Source: Clostridiales bacterium
GTDB taxonomy: Bacteria; Bacillota; Clostridia; Christensenellales; Borkfalkiaceae
Assembly: GCA_015055945.1 (NCBI GenBank)
Contig: SVHH01000002.1
Location: 124,001 to 188,000 of the forward strand
Reading direction: 5' to 3'
DNA length: 64,000 nucleotides
Shown: positions 54,633 to 62,935 of the stretch, one piece after another
Layout of the letters: each line of letters starts with the position of its first letter
How positions within the stretch are numbered: position 1 is the stretch's first letter
Made by a program: the position numbers and the translations under genes
Notes under the pieces: generated by a model
What the model was told of the DNA's origin: nothing
The model's database searches: none
Seen by the model: only the letters and a program-made list of their open reading frames with translations

Positions 54633-55617
54633 AAGTTTAATAAGCCGCTCTTCTACAAGCGCGCTCAAGATAATATTTCAAGTGATGGTGCTTTTTCATC
54701 ATTTGTATTTGTGCTCTACGGAATTTGGCCGACACGTTAGTGCAATGGCTGGCCCCGTTGCGGTTGGGGGATTTTTAATACTTTCCGGTTACGGCGTTGG
54801 GTTAAGTTACAAAAAAAGTGGGGAAGAATATTCTCATAAACTTCTTTTTAAGCGTGTTCCGTCCACTTACCTAATGCTATTTATCACGAATATTTGTTAT
54901 CTTGCGTTGTATTTTTATATGGGTAGCAAGTTTGATAACTTATTCGACCTTGCGGTTTCCGTTTTATATCTTCCGATTTTTGATGGGTTTGTTGCGCTTT
55001 CGCACTACGTCTACTTTTTGGCAGATTTAATTATATATTATATAATGTTTCTATTGTTTTCACATTTGTTTAGAAAACAAAAAAACGGGTTGACGATAAC
55101 AGCCGCGGCTATGTGCGCCGTGTTAATTATCGTAATTATAGTTTTATCAATAATAAACGCGAAAACTGGCAGTTCTAGATATTTACGTGCGTGTTTATGT
55201 TTTCCGTTTGGGCTGACGTGTGCTTGTTTCGACCAACCGCTCGTTAAGTTTTTTAAGAAATTTAAGTGGTTTATAGTAGCAATCTTATTTATTGTAGGTG
55301 TAATTGTTTACTGGTTTGGCGCAAACAAGACTGCAAATGAATACGCCGTTCCAGTACTTGTTGGCTTAGCAATAGTTTTAGCATTTAGCGGGTGCGAATT
55401 CAAGAGCAAGATAATAGAATATTTTGCATCCCTTATGCTTTACGTTTACCTTTCGCACGAATTATTTAGGGAATTGTTGATTTACGAGTTTCCTAATATG
55501 CACCAAAACGTAAGGGCAATAATTGTGGTGGCATTGTCGCTGCTTATAGCGATTATAATCACTACGTTAATAAATTTTATAAGTAAAAAGTCAAAGAAAA
55601 AAGAGAAAAACGCCTAA
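54613..55617 (+). CDS. Membrane acyltransferase, OafA/Acyl_transf_3 family
   Basis: 334 aa, about ten helices. The N-terminal ALKIIFQVMVLFHHLYL and AGPVAVGGFLILSGYGVGLSY are typical of integral acyltransferases that add acetyl or other acyl groups to surface sugars; the catalytic His is probably in FHH. It overlaps the YwaF-like gene, so the two may act together at the cell surface (inference). Confidence 0.8.
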   Translation: MSNLANKSLISRSSTSALKIIFQVMVLFHHLYLCSTEFGRHVSAMAGPVAVGGFLILSGYGVGLSYKKSGEEYSHKLLFKRVPSTYLMLFITNICYLALYFYMGSKFDNLFDLAVSVLYLPIFDGFVALSHYVYFLADLIIYYIMFLLFSHLFRKQKNGLTITAAAMCAVLIIVIIVLSIINAKTGSSRYLRACLCFPFGLTCACFDQPLVKFFKKFKWFIVAILFIVGVIVYWFGANKTANEYAVPVLVGLAIVLAFSGCEFKSKIIEYFASLMLYVYLSHELFRELLIYEFPNMHQNVRAIIVVALSLLIAIIITTLINFISKKSKKKEKNA

Positions 55618-55632
55618 TGATAGGCGTTTTTC
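55607..55632 (+). terminator. Terminator of the YwaF-like/acyltransferase operon
   Basis: AAAACGCCTA/TAGGCGTTTT, loop ATGA; the stop codon is within the stem. Confidence 0.88.
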
Positions 55633-55672
55633 CGTTTTAAAAAATATATTATATAGAGATGAAAATGCTTAA

Positions 55673-56728
55673 TTAATCAAAGGGCGGTTTGGGTTTAATA
55701 CACTCGCCTGAAACGGCATCTTGAAACATCATCCAAAACCCATCACCCGACAAGTCGAATATGGATAGTGGAATAAACGTGCAAAACCCCTTTAATTCTT
55801 TGGGCGGCGTTTTAGAATAAACGGCAGGAACGCCGTAACATATGTATTTTTCTTTAGCGCGTTCTTTGATAACGCCCACGATGTAATACTTATCAGCGGA
55901 ATAATTTATTTGCGCCCATCGACTTTTTGGGAAAAGTCCTTTTAATCTATCATCTTTGGGGTATTTACTAAAAATTTTTTCTAAATCTTGTTCAACGGTT
56001 TTAAAGTAGGGCTGCTCTTTTGAATATTCTTCGCCGCGACTAGCGTCCGCTTCATTTTTAAAGAAGTCAGCTGCCGAACGGATAATTTTCGTTTCTTCTT
56101 CGCGGCTATCAATAGTTTGGACATTTGGTATCCGTAAAGTGTCATCATCGTTCTCCTTTATATTTACGGGCGGCGGTAACTGCTGGTCAAATTCGTAAAA
56201 ATTTGTAGTTGCAACCGCTTCATCGTCATAAAAAGCCTTAACGGTGTCGCTTTTTTGTGACGGAAACTCTTTTTTTGGCGTGTTAATTGCGGGTGGTTCT
56301 TGCACGGCTGGTTTTTCTTGTAAGTGTAAACTTCTTTCTTCCAAACACTTTTCTGCAACTAAACTCTTAAATTTGCTAAGCGTGCAAGTAGAATTGTCTT
56401 CGCTCGCAAAAGCAAAGGTTATAGGTACGCCGTTAATAGCGTAAAGGCCAACCGAAATTCCGCTTTTAACTGCGGGCATAGTTGAAAAAATAAAACTTTG
56501 AGAAGTAGGTTTTTTCCCACAGTCAAAAGTAAAACAGTCGCCGTTTGCGTCTACTAACATAAATTTATAAACAGTGTTCTCAATGGGCATAACGTTTAGA
56601 GTGGTTAAATGCAAACTAGCAACGTCTTTTTCAATTTCAATACGACACATCGCACTGACCGCCTTGTCGCTGATAGAGAAACCTGCTTCAATTTGTTTTA
56701 ATACTAAAATTTTTTTATAAAAACTCAT
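55673..56728 (-). CDS. Conserved-looking protein of unknown function
   Basis: 351 aa, soluble, no signal peptide. An N-terminal beta-rich domain (about 1-125, MSFYKKILVLKQIEAGF, LNVMPIENTVYKFMLVD), a disordered Pro/Glu-rich middle (about 140-230), and a C-terminal domain (about 250-351, with WAQINYSADKYYIVGVI and KPKPPFD at the end). The layout is like uncharacterised Clostridia proteins. The start at 56728 is chosen from the N-terminal pattern; the track frame adds 16 codons. Confidence 0.75.
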   Translation of the reverse strand: MSFYKKILVLKQIEAGFSISDKAVSAMCRIEIEKDVASLHLTTLNVMPIENTVYKFMLVDANGDCFTFDCGKKPTSQSFIFSTMPAVKSGISVGLYAINGVPITFAFASEDNSTCTLSKFKSLVAEKCLEERSLHLQEKPAVQEPPAINTPKKEFPSQKSDTVKAFYDDEAVATTNFYEFDQQLPPPVNIKENDDDTLRIPNVQTIDSREEETKIIRSAADFFKNEADASRGEEYSKEQPYFKTVEQDLEKIFSKYPKDDRLKGLFPKSRWAQINYSADKYYIVGVIKERAKEKYICYGVPAVYSKTPPKELKGFCTFIPLSIFDLSGDGFWMMFQDAVSGECIKPKPPFD

Positions 56729-56776
56729 TAACGAAATCCTAATATTTTTGTCTTTCTTACAATATATATGAAACAA

Positions 56777-57106
56777 TATTGAAAAATATAGATTATTTTG
56801 TCAAAAAACAAGTAAAAAAGTAAAAATTGAAAAAATTAAAAAGGCGTGGAAAAATTTGTAAAAAGTTTAGTTAAAACCCTTTACTTTTGACACGATGTTT
56901 GTTAGAATATACACTGAGGGAACAAAAAGATTTTTTGTTTTAAGGCGATTATTTAAATTGCGTAAATCATAAATAAATATTTAGCGAAATTGCATTTTTT
57001 GTATAACCTTATAGCATTTTGCAAATACTTAAAATTGACTTGTTAAAAACCAAATAAATAAAGAAAAATACACTCAGGCAACTGAGAATACGTAAGGAGA
57101 ATTATT
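56777..57106 (+). promoter_or_regulatory. pckG upstream region
   Basis: About 330 bases without genes. TTGACA at 56887 with a weak TATACA 15 bases on is a possible promoter. AACAAAAA/TTTTTGTT forms a hairpin near 56930, and CTCAG/CTGAG (57073-57086) lies seven bases ahead of the AAGGAG site. No known riboswitch was recognised. Confidence 0.45.
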
Positions 57107-58882
57107 ATGACGACCAACAAGAAAGTTCTGGATTTTATCCAAGAAGCACAAGCGCTCTGCCAACCCGACCAAATCGTTTGGATTGACGGTAGTGAAGAAC
57201 AACTCGAAGCGTTGAGAAAGCAAGCAGTTGAAGAAAAAATTCTTATTAAACTCAATCAAGAAAAATTACCTGGCTGCTATCTCCACCGCACCACTGTTAA
57301 CGACGTTGCCAGAGTAGAAGGCAGAACCTTTATCTGTTCAAAGAAAAAAGAAGATTCCGCTCCCATCAATAACTGGATGGAAACTGGCGAAGCAATGGCT
57401 CTTATGAACGACCTTTTCAAAGGCGTTATGAAGGGTAGAACTATGTACGTTATCCCTTATTCAATGGGTGCTGTAGGTAGTAAGTTCTCAAAAATCGGTA
57501 TCGAACTTACCGACTCTGTTTACGTAGTTCTTAATATGGCTATAATGACTAGAGTAGGCAAGGCTGTTGTTGATGCTTTAGGCGATGGCGACTTCATCAA
57601 AGGTTTACACTCTTACGCAGAACTTTCTGAAGAAAAGAGATATATTATGCACTTCCCCGAAGAAAATACCATTATGTCAATCAACTCTAACTATGGTGGT
57701 AACGTTCTTCTCGGTAAAAAGTGCTTTGCGCTCCGTATTGCATCATTCCTTGGTAAGAACGAAGGCTGGATGGCTGAACACATGCTTATCCTTGGCATCA
57801 CCAATCCCAAGGGTGAAAAGAAATACATTGCTGCTGCATTCCCCAGTGCTTGCGGTAAAACTAACCTTGCAATGCTTATTCCCCCCAAATCATATCTTGA
57901 AAAGGGTTATAAGATTGAATGCGTAGGCGACGACATCGCTTGGATTAGAGTTGGCGAAGACGGTAGACTTTGGGCAGTTAACCCCGAAAACGGTTTCTTC
58001 GGCGTTGCTCCTGGTACTAACGTTAAGTCTAACCCCAACGCACTTTACTCTACTATGAAAAACACCATTTTCACCAACGTTGTTCAAAACCTTGATGACA
58101 ACACCGTTTGGTGGGAAGGTCTTGATAAAAATCCCCCCAAGAACGCTATCGACTGGAAGGGTAACCCCTGGAACGGCGATATGAAGGATGCTGAAGGCAA
58201 GGCTATTAAGGGTGCACACCCCAACAGCCGTTTCACCGCTCCTGCAATCAACTGCCCGTGCATTTCTGATCAATTCGAAGCACCCGACGGCGTACCCCTT
58301 ACCGCTATCGTATTCGGTGGTAGACGTGCTAAGACTGCACCGTTAGTATATCAAAGCAAGGACTGGAACAACGGTGTATTCGTAGGTTCTATCATGGCAA
58401 GTGAAACTACTGCTGCTGCAACCGGCGCTGTAGGTGTTGTTCGTCGTGACCCGATGGCAATGAGACCGTTCGTTGGCTACAATATGGGCGACTACTTCAA
58501 TCACTGGATTGAAATGGGCGAAAAGATTACCAACAAACCCCAAATCTTCAACGTTAACTGGTTCAGAACTGATGATGAAGGCAACTTCATTTGGCCGGGC
58601 TTTGGCGATAACATGCGCGTTCTTGAATGGATTATCGACCGTTGCGAAGGCAAGGTAGATGCTCAAGAAACCGCTATCGGTTACGTTCCTAACGCAGAAG
58701 ACATCAACATCGAAGGTCTTGAAGATATCACCGTTGATACTATTAAAGAACTTCTTACCGTTGATAAAGAAAACTGGAAGAAGGAAGCAGAAGGCATTGA
58801 ACAATTCTACGGCGAACTCACTCGTGTTCCTGAAGAATTAAAGGCTCAACTTGCTACTTTGAAAGCAAACTTAGATAAATAA
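57107..58882 (+). CDS. pckG: Phosphoenolpyruvate carboxykinase (GTP)
   Basis: Interconverts oxaloacetate and PEP with GTP/GDP. 591 aa. GTP-type signature FPSACGKTNLAML (P-loop with the reactive Cys), GDDIAWIRVGEDGRLWAVNPENGFFGVAPGT, and FGGRRAKTAPLVYQ are clear. With NifJ it links the pyruvate/PEP node to C4 acids; in anaerobes it may run toward oxaloacetate. AAGGAG precedes the start. Confidence 0.97.
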   Translation: MTTNKKVLDFIQEAQALCQPDQIVWIDGSEEQLEALRKQAVEEKILIKLNQEKLPGCYLHRTTVNDVARVEGRTFICSKKKEDSAPINNWMETGEAMALMNDLFKGVMKGRTMYVIPYSMGAVGSKFSKIGIELTDSVYVVLNMAIMTRVGKAVVDALGDGDFIKGLHSYAELSEEKRYIMHFPEENTIMSINSNYGGNVLLGKKCFALRIASFLGKNEGWMAEHMLILGITNPKGEKKYIAAAFPSACGKTNLAMLIPPKSYLEKGYKIECVGDDIAWIRVGEDGRLWAVNPENGFFGVAPGTNVKSNPNALYSTMKNTIFTNVVQNLDDNTVWWEGLDKNPPKNAIDWKGNPWNGDMKDAEGKAIKGAHPNSRFTAPAINCPCISDQFEAPDGVPLTAIVFGGRRAKTAPLVYQSKDWNNGVFVGSIMASETTAAATGAVGVVRRDPMAMRPFVGYNMGDYFNHWIEMGEKITNKPQIFNVNWFRTDDEGNFIWPGFGDNMRVLEWIIDRCEGKVDAQETAIGYVPNAEDINIEGLEDITVDTIKELLTVDKENWKKEAEGIEQFYGELTRVPEELKAQLATLKANLDK

Positions 58883-58952
58883 TTTAAGCGCGAATAAGCA
58901 GTGCGTTTCTTCGTTACTACTTCTTCACTCTTAAAAGAGTTTAATAAAAAAC
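58883..58952 (+). repeat. Post-stop repeat family, copy D (short)
   Basis: Begins at the pckG stop: AAGCGCGAATAAGCAGTGCG and CGTTACTACTTCTTCACTCTTAAAA match parts of copies C and E. The hairpin middle is missing. Confidence 0.65.
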
Positions 58953-58953
58953 A

Positions 58954-58985
58954 AAAACGCTTTGCGAACTGCAAAGCGTTTTTTT
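58954..58985 (+). terminator. Terminator of pckG
   Basis: AAAACGCTTTGC/GCAAAGCGTTTT with T-run. Confidence 0.9.
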
Positions 58986-59010
58986 ATATCTTATATATAT
59001 TATATAATGT

Positions 59011-59484
59011 TTATTCGTACTTAAAAGTTACGTTCTTTTGGCTGTTTAGTGCGGTTAAATATTTTTCACACTCTATTTTTGCGCTTTTCAAGGATAAGCA
59101 CTTATAATTTCCGCACTCTTTGCGGGTGTTTCCAAACATTTCACCCTTGTGGTCAATGGTTTTTTTGAGCGCAAGTTTAACTTCGTTTAACACGGTTTGA
59201 TTATCTAAATTTCTAACTAAAAGATAAAACCCAGTTCTGCAACCCATAGGCCCAAAATAAATTACGCTATCTTTAATAGCGGAATTTCTTAAAAAAGTTG
59301 CCATCATGTGTTCAACCGAGTGCATAGTTATATCGTCTAAATAATCGCCATTGTTAGGGACGCGCGTGCGCAAATCGTAAGTAATAATATCCCCGTCAAT
59401 TCTTGAAATATAAATACCCACTCCTATTTTATCGTGGTCGACGGAAAAACTTGCAATTTTTTTAGTTGTGTTAGTGCTGTCCAT
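59011..59484 (-). CDS. luxS: S-ribosylhomocysteine lyase LuxS
   Basis: Cleaves S-ribosylhomocysteine to homocysteine and DPD, the precursor of AI-2. 157 aa. Metal ligands in HSVEH and the Cys in RKECGNYKCLSL; GPMGCRTGFYL is diagnostic. The ATG at 59484 matches the usual family start; the track adds 15 upstream codons. Single gene, convergent with pckG. No pfs gene is in the window. Confidence 0.95.
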   Translation of the reverse strand: MDSTNTTKKIASFSVDHDKIGVGIYISRIDGDIITYDLRTRVPNNGDYLDDITMHSVEHMMATFLRNSAIKDSVIYFGPMGCRTGFYLLVRNLDNQTVLNEVKLALKKTIDHKGEMFGNTRKECGNYKCLSLKSAKIECEKYLTALNSQKNVTFKYE

Positions 59485-59590
59485 AGTTCTACCTAAAAAG
59501 TTTTTTTCAATTATATCATAAAACGGCAAAAAGTCAAAGTGATTTTATTTTTTATGCTAATTTGCATTGCAAAAAAGAAATGTATTATGT

Positions 59591-59596
59591 TATAAT
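59591..59596 (+). promoter_or_regulatory. Likely -10 of the repeat-lipoprotein gene
   Basis: TATAAT, with a poor TTGCAA 18 bases upstream (59567). It implies a leader of about 135 nt that contains two copies of a 38-bp hairpin repeat. Confidence 0.5.
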
Positions 59597-59623
59597 AATA
59601 AAGCAAGATGATGTTTCTCAATG

Positions 59624-59699
59624 AAAAGGGTATACCCTTTTCTCTATCCTTACGAATAGAGAAAAGGGTATACCCTTTTCTCTATCCTTACGAATAGAG
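59624..59699 (+). repeat. Two tandem 38-bp hairpin repeats in a leader
   Basis: Two identical 38-bp units. Each has the perfect palindrome AAAAGGGTATACCCTTTT and a stem CTCTAT/ATAGAG around CCTTACGA. They lie between the promoter and start of the gene at 59739. Confidence 0.9.
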
Positions 59700-59738
59700 A
59701 AAAAGCATTTTGATAGATAAATATTTAAGGAGTTTATT

Positions 59739-61292
59739 ATGAAGAAAACAATAAGAGCGTTGTCGCTTGCGTTGGTGTGCGTAATGCTTATGCCGTTGAT
59801 AGTTGCTTGTCAACCAGCAAACCAACACGCACACAACTATAGCGAAATGGTTACCACCGCTGAATTCTTAAACGAAGAAGGAAGTTGCTCTAAAAAGTCA
59901 ACTTACTTTTATTCTTGTGAGTGCGGTGAAAAGGGCACGGAAATATTTGAAGGTGATTATGCTTATGCGCATAATTACGACCAAAAGAACACCGATGATA
60001 AGTATTTGAAAGAAAACGTTTCTTGCACACAAAAAGCAGTTTATTACTATTCTTGCAAGTGCGGTGCAAAAGGCACGGAAACTTTTGAAGGCGAAAGCAC
60101 TTCAGACCACGTATTTAATTTAAAGAATACTGCTGACAAGTACGTAAAAGAAAAGGGAAGTTGTTCATCAAAAGCCCTTTACTATTACTCTTGTAAGTGC
60201 GGTGAAAAAGGTGAAGAAGTATTTGAAGGCGATTATATTCATAATTTTGGCGACAAAATAACCACTTATGAATATTTTGCAAGCGATTCTACCGCAACAA
60301 CGGCAACTCAGTTTTATAATTCTTGCACGAGTTGTGGAGAAAAGACGACTTTTGAATTTGGTAAGACTGATAGCCAAAGAGCAGCAGTAGGTAGCAAGGT
60401 TAAAGAAACACTTGACGGTAAAAAGATTTTAATTGTAGGTTGTTCATACAACTATTACGGTAAAATCGTTAACCCCGTAAATGTTGGCGTTACTACACAA
60501 ACTGCCCGTGATAACAACCAAGGATATTTTTGGGAACTTTGTAGGCAAAACGGTGCAGACGTAGAAGTTGGCAACTGGTGTTTTGGTGGTCATGACTTAA
60601 CCGACCTTTTGGGAACGAGTTGTGCTGCTGACCGTGGCCATGATGGGTTTAACCACCTTGCAGCGTTAAAAGACCGTAATTTTGATTACGTTAGTTTAAT
60701 GGATATTGCAAGACCTAAAAAATTAACTGTAGAAGAATATATTGAAGAATTAAAAGGCTTTATGAAAATATTTACCGACGTAAATCCTAACTGTAAATTT
60801 ATATATTCTATACCTTGTGGTGCTTATTGGTATAAAAATGCAGATAGAACAGACTTTAAGGAAACTTACGTAGGAACTGTTTACGCAAAAGAAATTGCAA
60901 AACTTCCCAATATGGTTGTAATGGACTGGGGCAAAATGATTCACGACCTTGTTAAGGGAAACGCTAAAGTTCCAAATTCAACCTTTACTTATAACGCAAA
61001 CAGTTTTATCGTTGGTGACGGTTATCACCCCAACTTATTGAGTGGTTATATCAATACCCTTATGACCTATTGTCTTATTACTGGTGAAACTGCAGTTGGT
61101 CAACCTATCAACCTTGAAAACGGTTTAGAAAATTCACAGGCTGCACCGTATAAGAAGTCAGTATATGTTGCAAATTACTATAAAGGTCAAAAAACAAACT
61201 TTATTGAAATTATGGATTCTGCAAGCGAAATGGCAAATATTCAAAAAGTAGTAAATAGATATCTTGATATGCAAACTTATCTCTACTACTAA
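59739..61292 (+). CDS. Lipoprotein with Cys-rich repeats and SGNH-hydrolase-like domain
   Basis: 517 aa. Signal peptide with lipobox IVAC (Cys24). Residues about 30-215 hold three good repeats and one decayed repeat of about 45 aa, each with a GSCS/SCT Cys, YYSC, CGxKG and FEGD. The paired cysteines suggest small disulfide or metal-bound modules. The C-terminal part (from about 225) starts KKILIVGCSYNYYGK, with Ser in the nucleophile position of SGNH/DUF4886-type esterases; a late DGYHPN supplies the Asp/His block. It probably acts on a cell-surface or dietary glycan ester (inference). Confidence 0.82.
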   Translation: MKKTIRALSLALVCVMLMPLIVACQPANQHAHNYSEMVTTAEFLNEEGSCSKKSTYFYSCECGEKGTEIFEGDYAYAHNYDQKNTDDKYLKENVSCTQKAVYYYSCKCGAKGTETFEGESTSDHVFNLKNTADKYVKEKGSCSSKALYYYSCKCGEKGEEVFEGDYIHNFGDKITTYEYFASDSTATTATQFYNSCTSCGEKTTFEFGKTDSQRAAVGSKVKETLDGKKILIVGCSYNYYGKIVNPVNVGVTTQTARDNNQGYFWELCRQNGADVEVGNWCFGGHDLTDLLGTSCAADRGHDGFNHLAALKDRNFDYVSLMDIARPKKLTVEEYIEELKGFMKIFTDVNPNCKFIYSIPCGAYWYKNADRTDFKETYVGTVYAKEIAKLPNMVVMDWGKMIHDLVKGNAKVPNSTFTYNANSFIVGDGYHPNLLSGYINTLMTYCLITGETAVGQPINLENGLENSQAAPYKKSVYVANYYKGQKTNFIEIMDSASEMANIQKVVNRYLDMQTYLYY

Positions 61293-61308
61293 TATAAAAA
61301 AATAAAAC

Positions 61309-61353
61309 AAAACGCAAGAACGGTGAATTTACCCTTAAGTTCTTGCGTTTTTT
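61309..61353 (+). terminator. Terminator of the repeat-lipoprotein gene
   Basis: AACGCAAGAA/TTCTTGCGTT with a long loop and T7. Confidence 0.85.
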
Positions 61354-61404
61354 TGCATTTTGGTGTATTATAATGATAAATTAACTTTATTTTAGGAGTT
61401 TATT

Positions 61405-62829
61405 ATGAAAAAAAGCGTAAAAGATATTTTGGCAATTATTAAAGAAAACAATATTGAAATGGTTGACTTTAAGATGGTTGACATCAACGGTCAATATCGC
61501 CACGTAACAATCCCCGCACAAAATTTTAGTGAAGAAACTATGAAGAGCGGTATCGGTTTCGATGCATCAAACTACGGTTACGCCGTTGTTGAAAAGAGTG
61601 ATATGGTGTTTATTCCCGACCCTGACACTGCTGTTATCGACCCGTTCTGTTCAGTTCCTACCCTTTCTATGACGGGTAACGCTATGATTATCGACACGCC
61701 CGAAAATAGACCGCTTCCGCAATATCCCAGAAATATCGTTCGTGCAGCGGTTAAGGCTATGCAAGATAGCGGCGTTGCTGATACTATGTATATTCTCCCC
61801 GAATTTGAATTCTATCTTTTCGACCAAGTTGGTTGGGAAGTTAGCGGTAGAGAAATGAGCGCGTTCGTTGACGCTAAACAATCTTACTGGAACAGCGCAA
61901 ACGAAGGGTTAGGCGTTGTAGTTCCCAAACAAAAGAACTATCATATTGCAAAACCGTTCGATATTTCTTACGAATGCCGTAGTGAAATGTGCAAATATAT
62001 GACTGATGCTGGTATTGAAATCAATTACCACCACCCCGAAGTTGCTGCATCTGGTCAATTTGAAATTGAACCACAACTCGGCGAAGTCGTTCATATGGCG
62101 GACGCTACTATGATGATTAAATACATCATTCATAACACCGCCCTAAAGTATGGCAAAACCGCAACCTTTATGCCCAAGCCCATTTACGGCGAAGCAGGCA
62201 GCGGTATGCACGTTCATATGCTCTTAATGAAAGACGGCAAGCCCGTGTTCTCTGATGATAACGGTTACGCACACTTGAGTGAAACCGCGCACTACTTTAT
62301 GGGTGGTCTCTTAAAGCACATCGCATCACTTTGCGCACTTACCAACCCCAGCACTAACTCGTTTAAGCGTTTAGTTCCTGGTTTTGAAGCACCCGTAACC
62401 GTAGGTTACGCAACGTCTAATCGTAGTGCGGTTATTCGTATCCCCGCATACGCAAAATCTCCCGAAAAGAGAAGATTTGAACTTAGAAACCCCGATGCAA
62501 CTTGCAACCCGTACTTCTGCTACGCTGCAATCTTAATGGCTGGTCTTGACGGTGTTAAAAACAAAATTGACCCGCATAAAAACGGTTGGGGTCCTTACGA
62601 CGTAAATCTTTACCATCTCCCCGAAGAAGAAAAGGCAAAACTCCAAGGCTTACCCGTATCTTTAGAACAAGCGCTTGATGCTTTGGAAAAAGATAACGAA
62701 TATTTGACCGCAAACGGCGTATTCCCCAAAGAACTTATTGCAAACTTCATTAAAACCAAGCGTGCAGAATGTAGAGAACTTTCAGCAATTCCTAATCCTG
62801 CTGAGTTCGATAAGTATTTTAACTTATAA
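61405..62829 (+). CDS. glnA: Glutamine synthetase type I
   Basis: Makes glutamine from glutamate, ammonia and ATP. 474 aa. Beta-grasp N-terminal domain (VDFKMVDINGQYRHVTIP), active-site MYILPEFEFYLFD, ATP-site GSGMHVHMLLMKDGKP, and NPSTNSFKRLVPGFEAPV. The adenylylation-loop Tyr of the beta subdivision is not seen, so it is closer to the alpha form regulated by feedback. AGGAG precedes the start. Followed by repeat copy E. Confidence 0.96.
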   Translation: MKKSVKDILAIIKENNIEMVDFKMVDINGQYRHVTIPAQNFSEETMKSGIGFDASNYGYAVVEKSDMVFIPDPDTAVIDPFCSVPTLSMTGNAMIIDTPENRPLPQYPRNIVRAAVKAMQDSGVADTMYILPEFEFYLFDQVGWEVSGREMSAFVDAKQSYWNSANEGLGVVVPKQKNYHIAKPFDISYECRSEMCKYMTDAGIEINYHHPEVAASGQFEIEPQLGEVVHMADATMMIKYIIHNTALKYGKTATFMPKPIYGEAGSGMHVHMLLMKDGKPVFSDDNGYAHLSETAHYFMGGLLKHIASLCALTNPSTNSFKRLVPGFEAPVTVGYATSNRSAVIRIPAYAKSPEKRRFELRNPDATCNPYFCYAAILMAGLDGVKNKIDPHKNGWGPYDVNLYHLPEEEKAKLQGLPVSLEQALDALEKDNEYLTANGVFPKELIANFIKTKRAECRELSAIPNPAEFDKYFNL

Positions 62830-62890
62830 GACCTTGGCTTGCTTGTTTCTTCACTCTTAAAACGCAAAATGTTCGGCGTTTATGATTTAA
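62830..62890 (+). repeat. Post-stop repeat family, copy E (short)
   Basis: Starts at the glnA stop: CCTTGGCTTGCTTGTTTCTTCACTCTTAAAA, matching the tails of copies B, C and D. Confidence 0.6.
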
Positions 62891-62935
62891 GATTAAAAAT
62901 TATATAAAAATATTATTAACAAAAGGAGAATTTTT

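Noticed and set aside
59624-59699. 38-bp repeats as a possible CRISPR array
   Set aside because: There are only two units with no spacer between them, and each unit is itself two palindromes.
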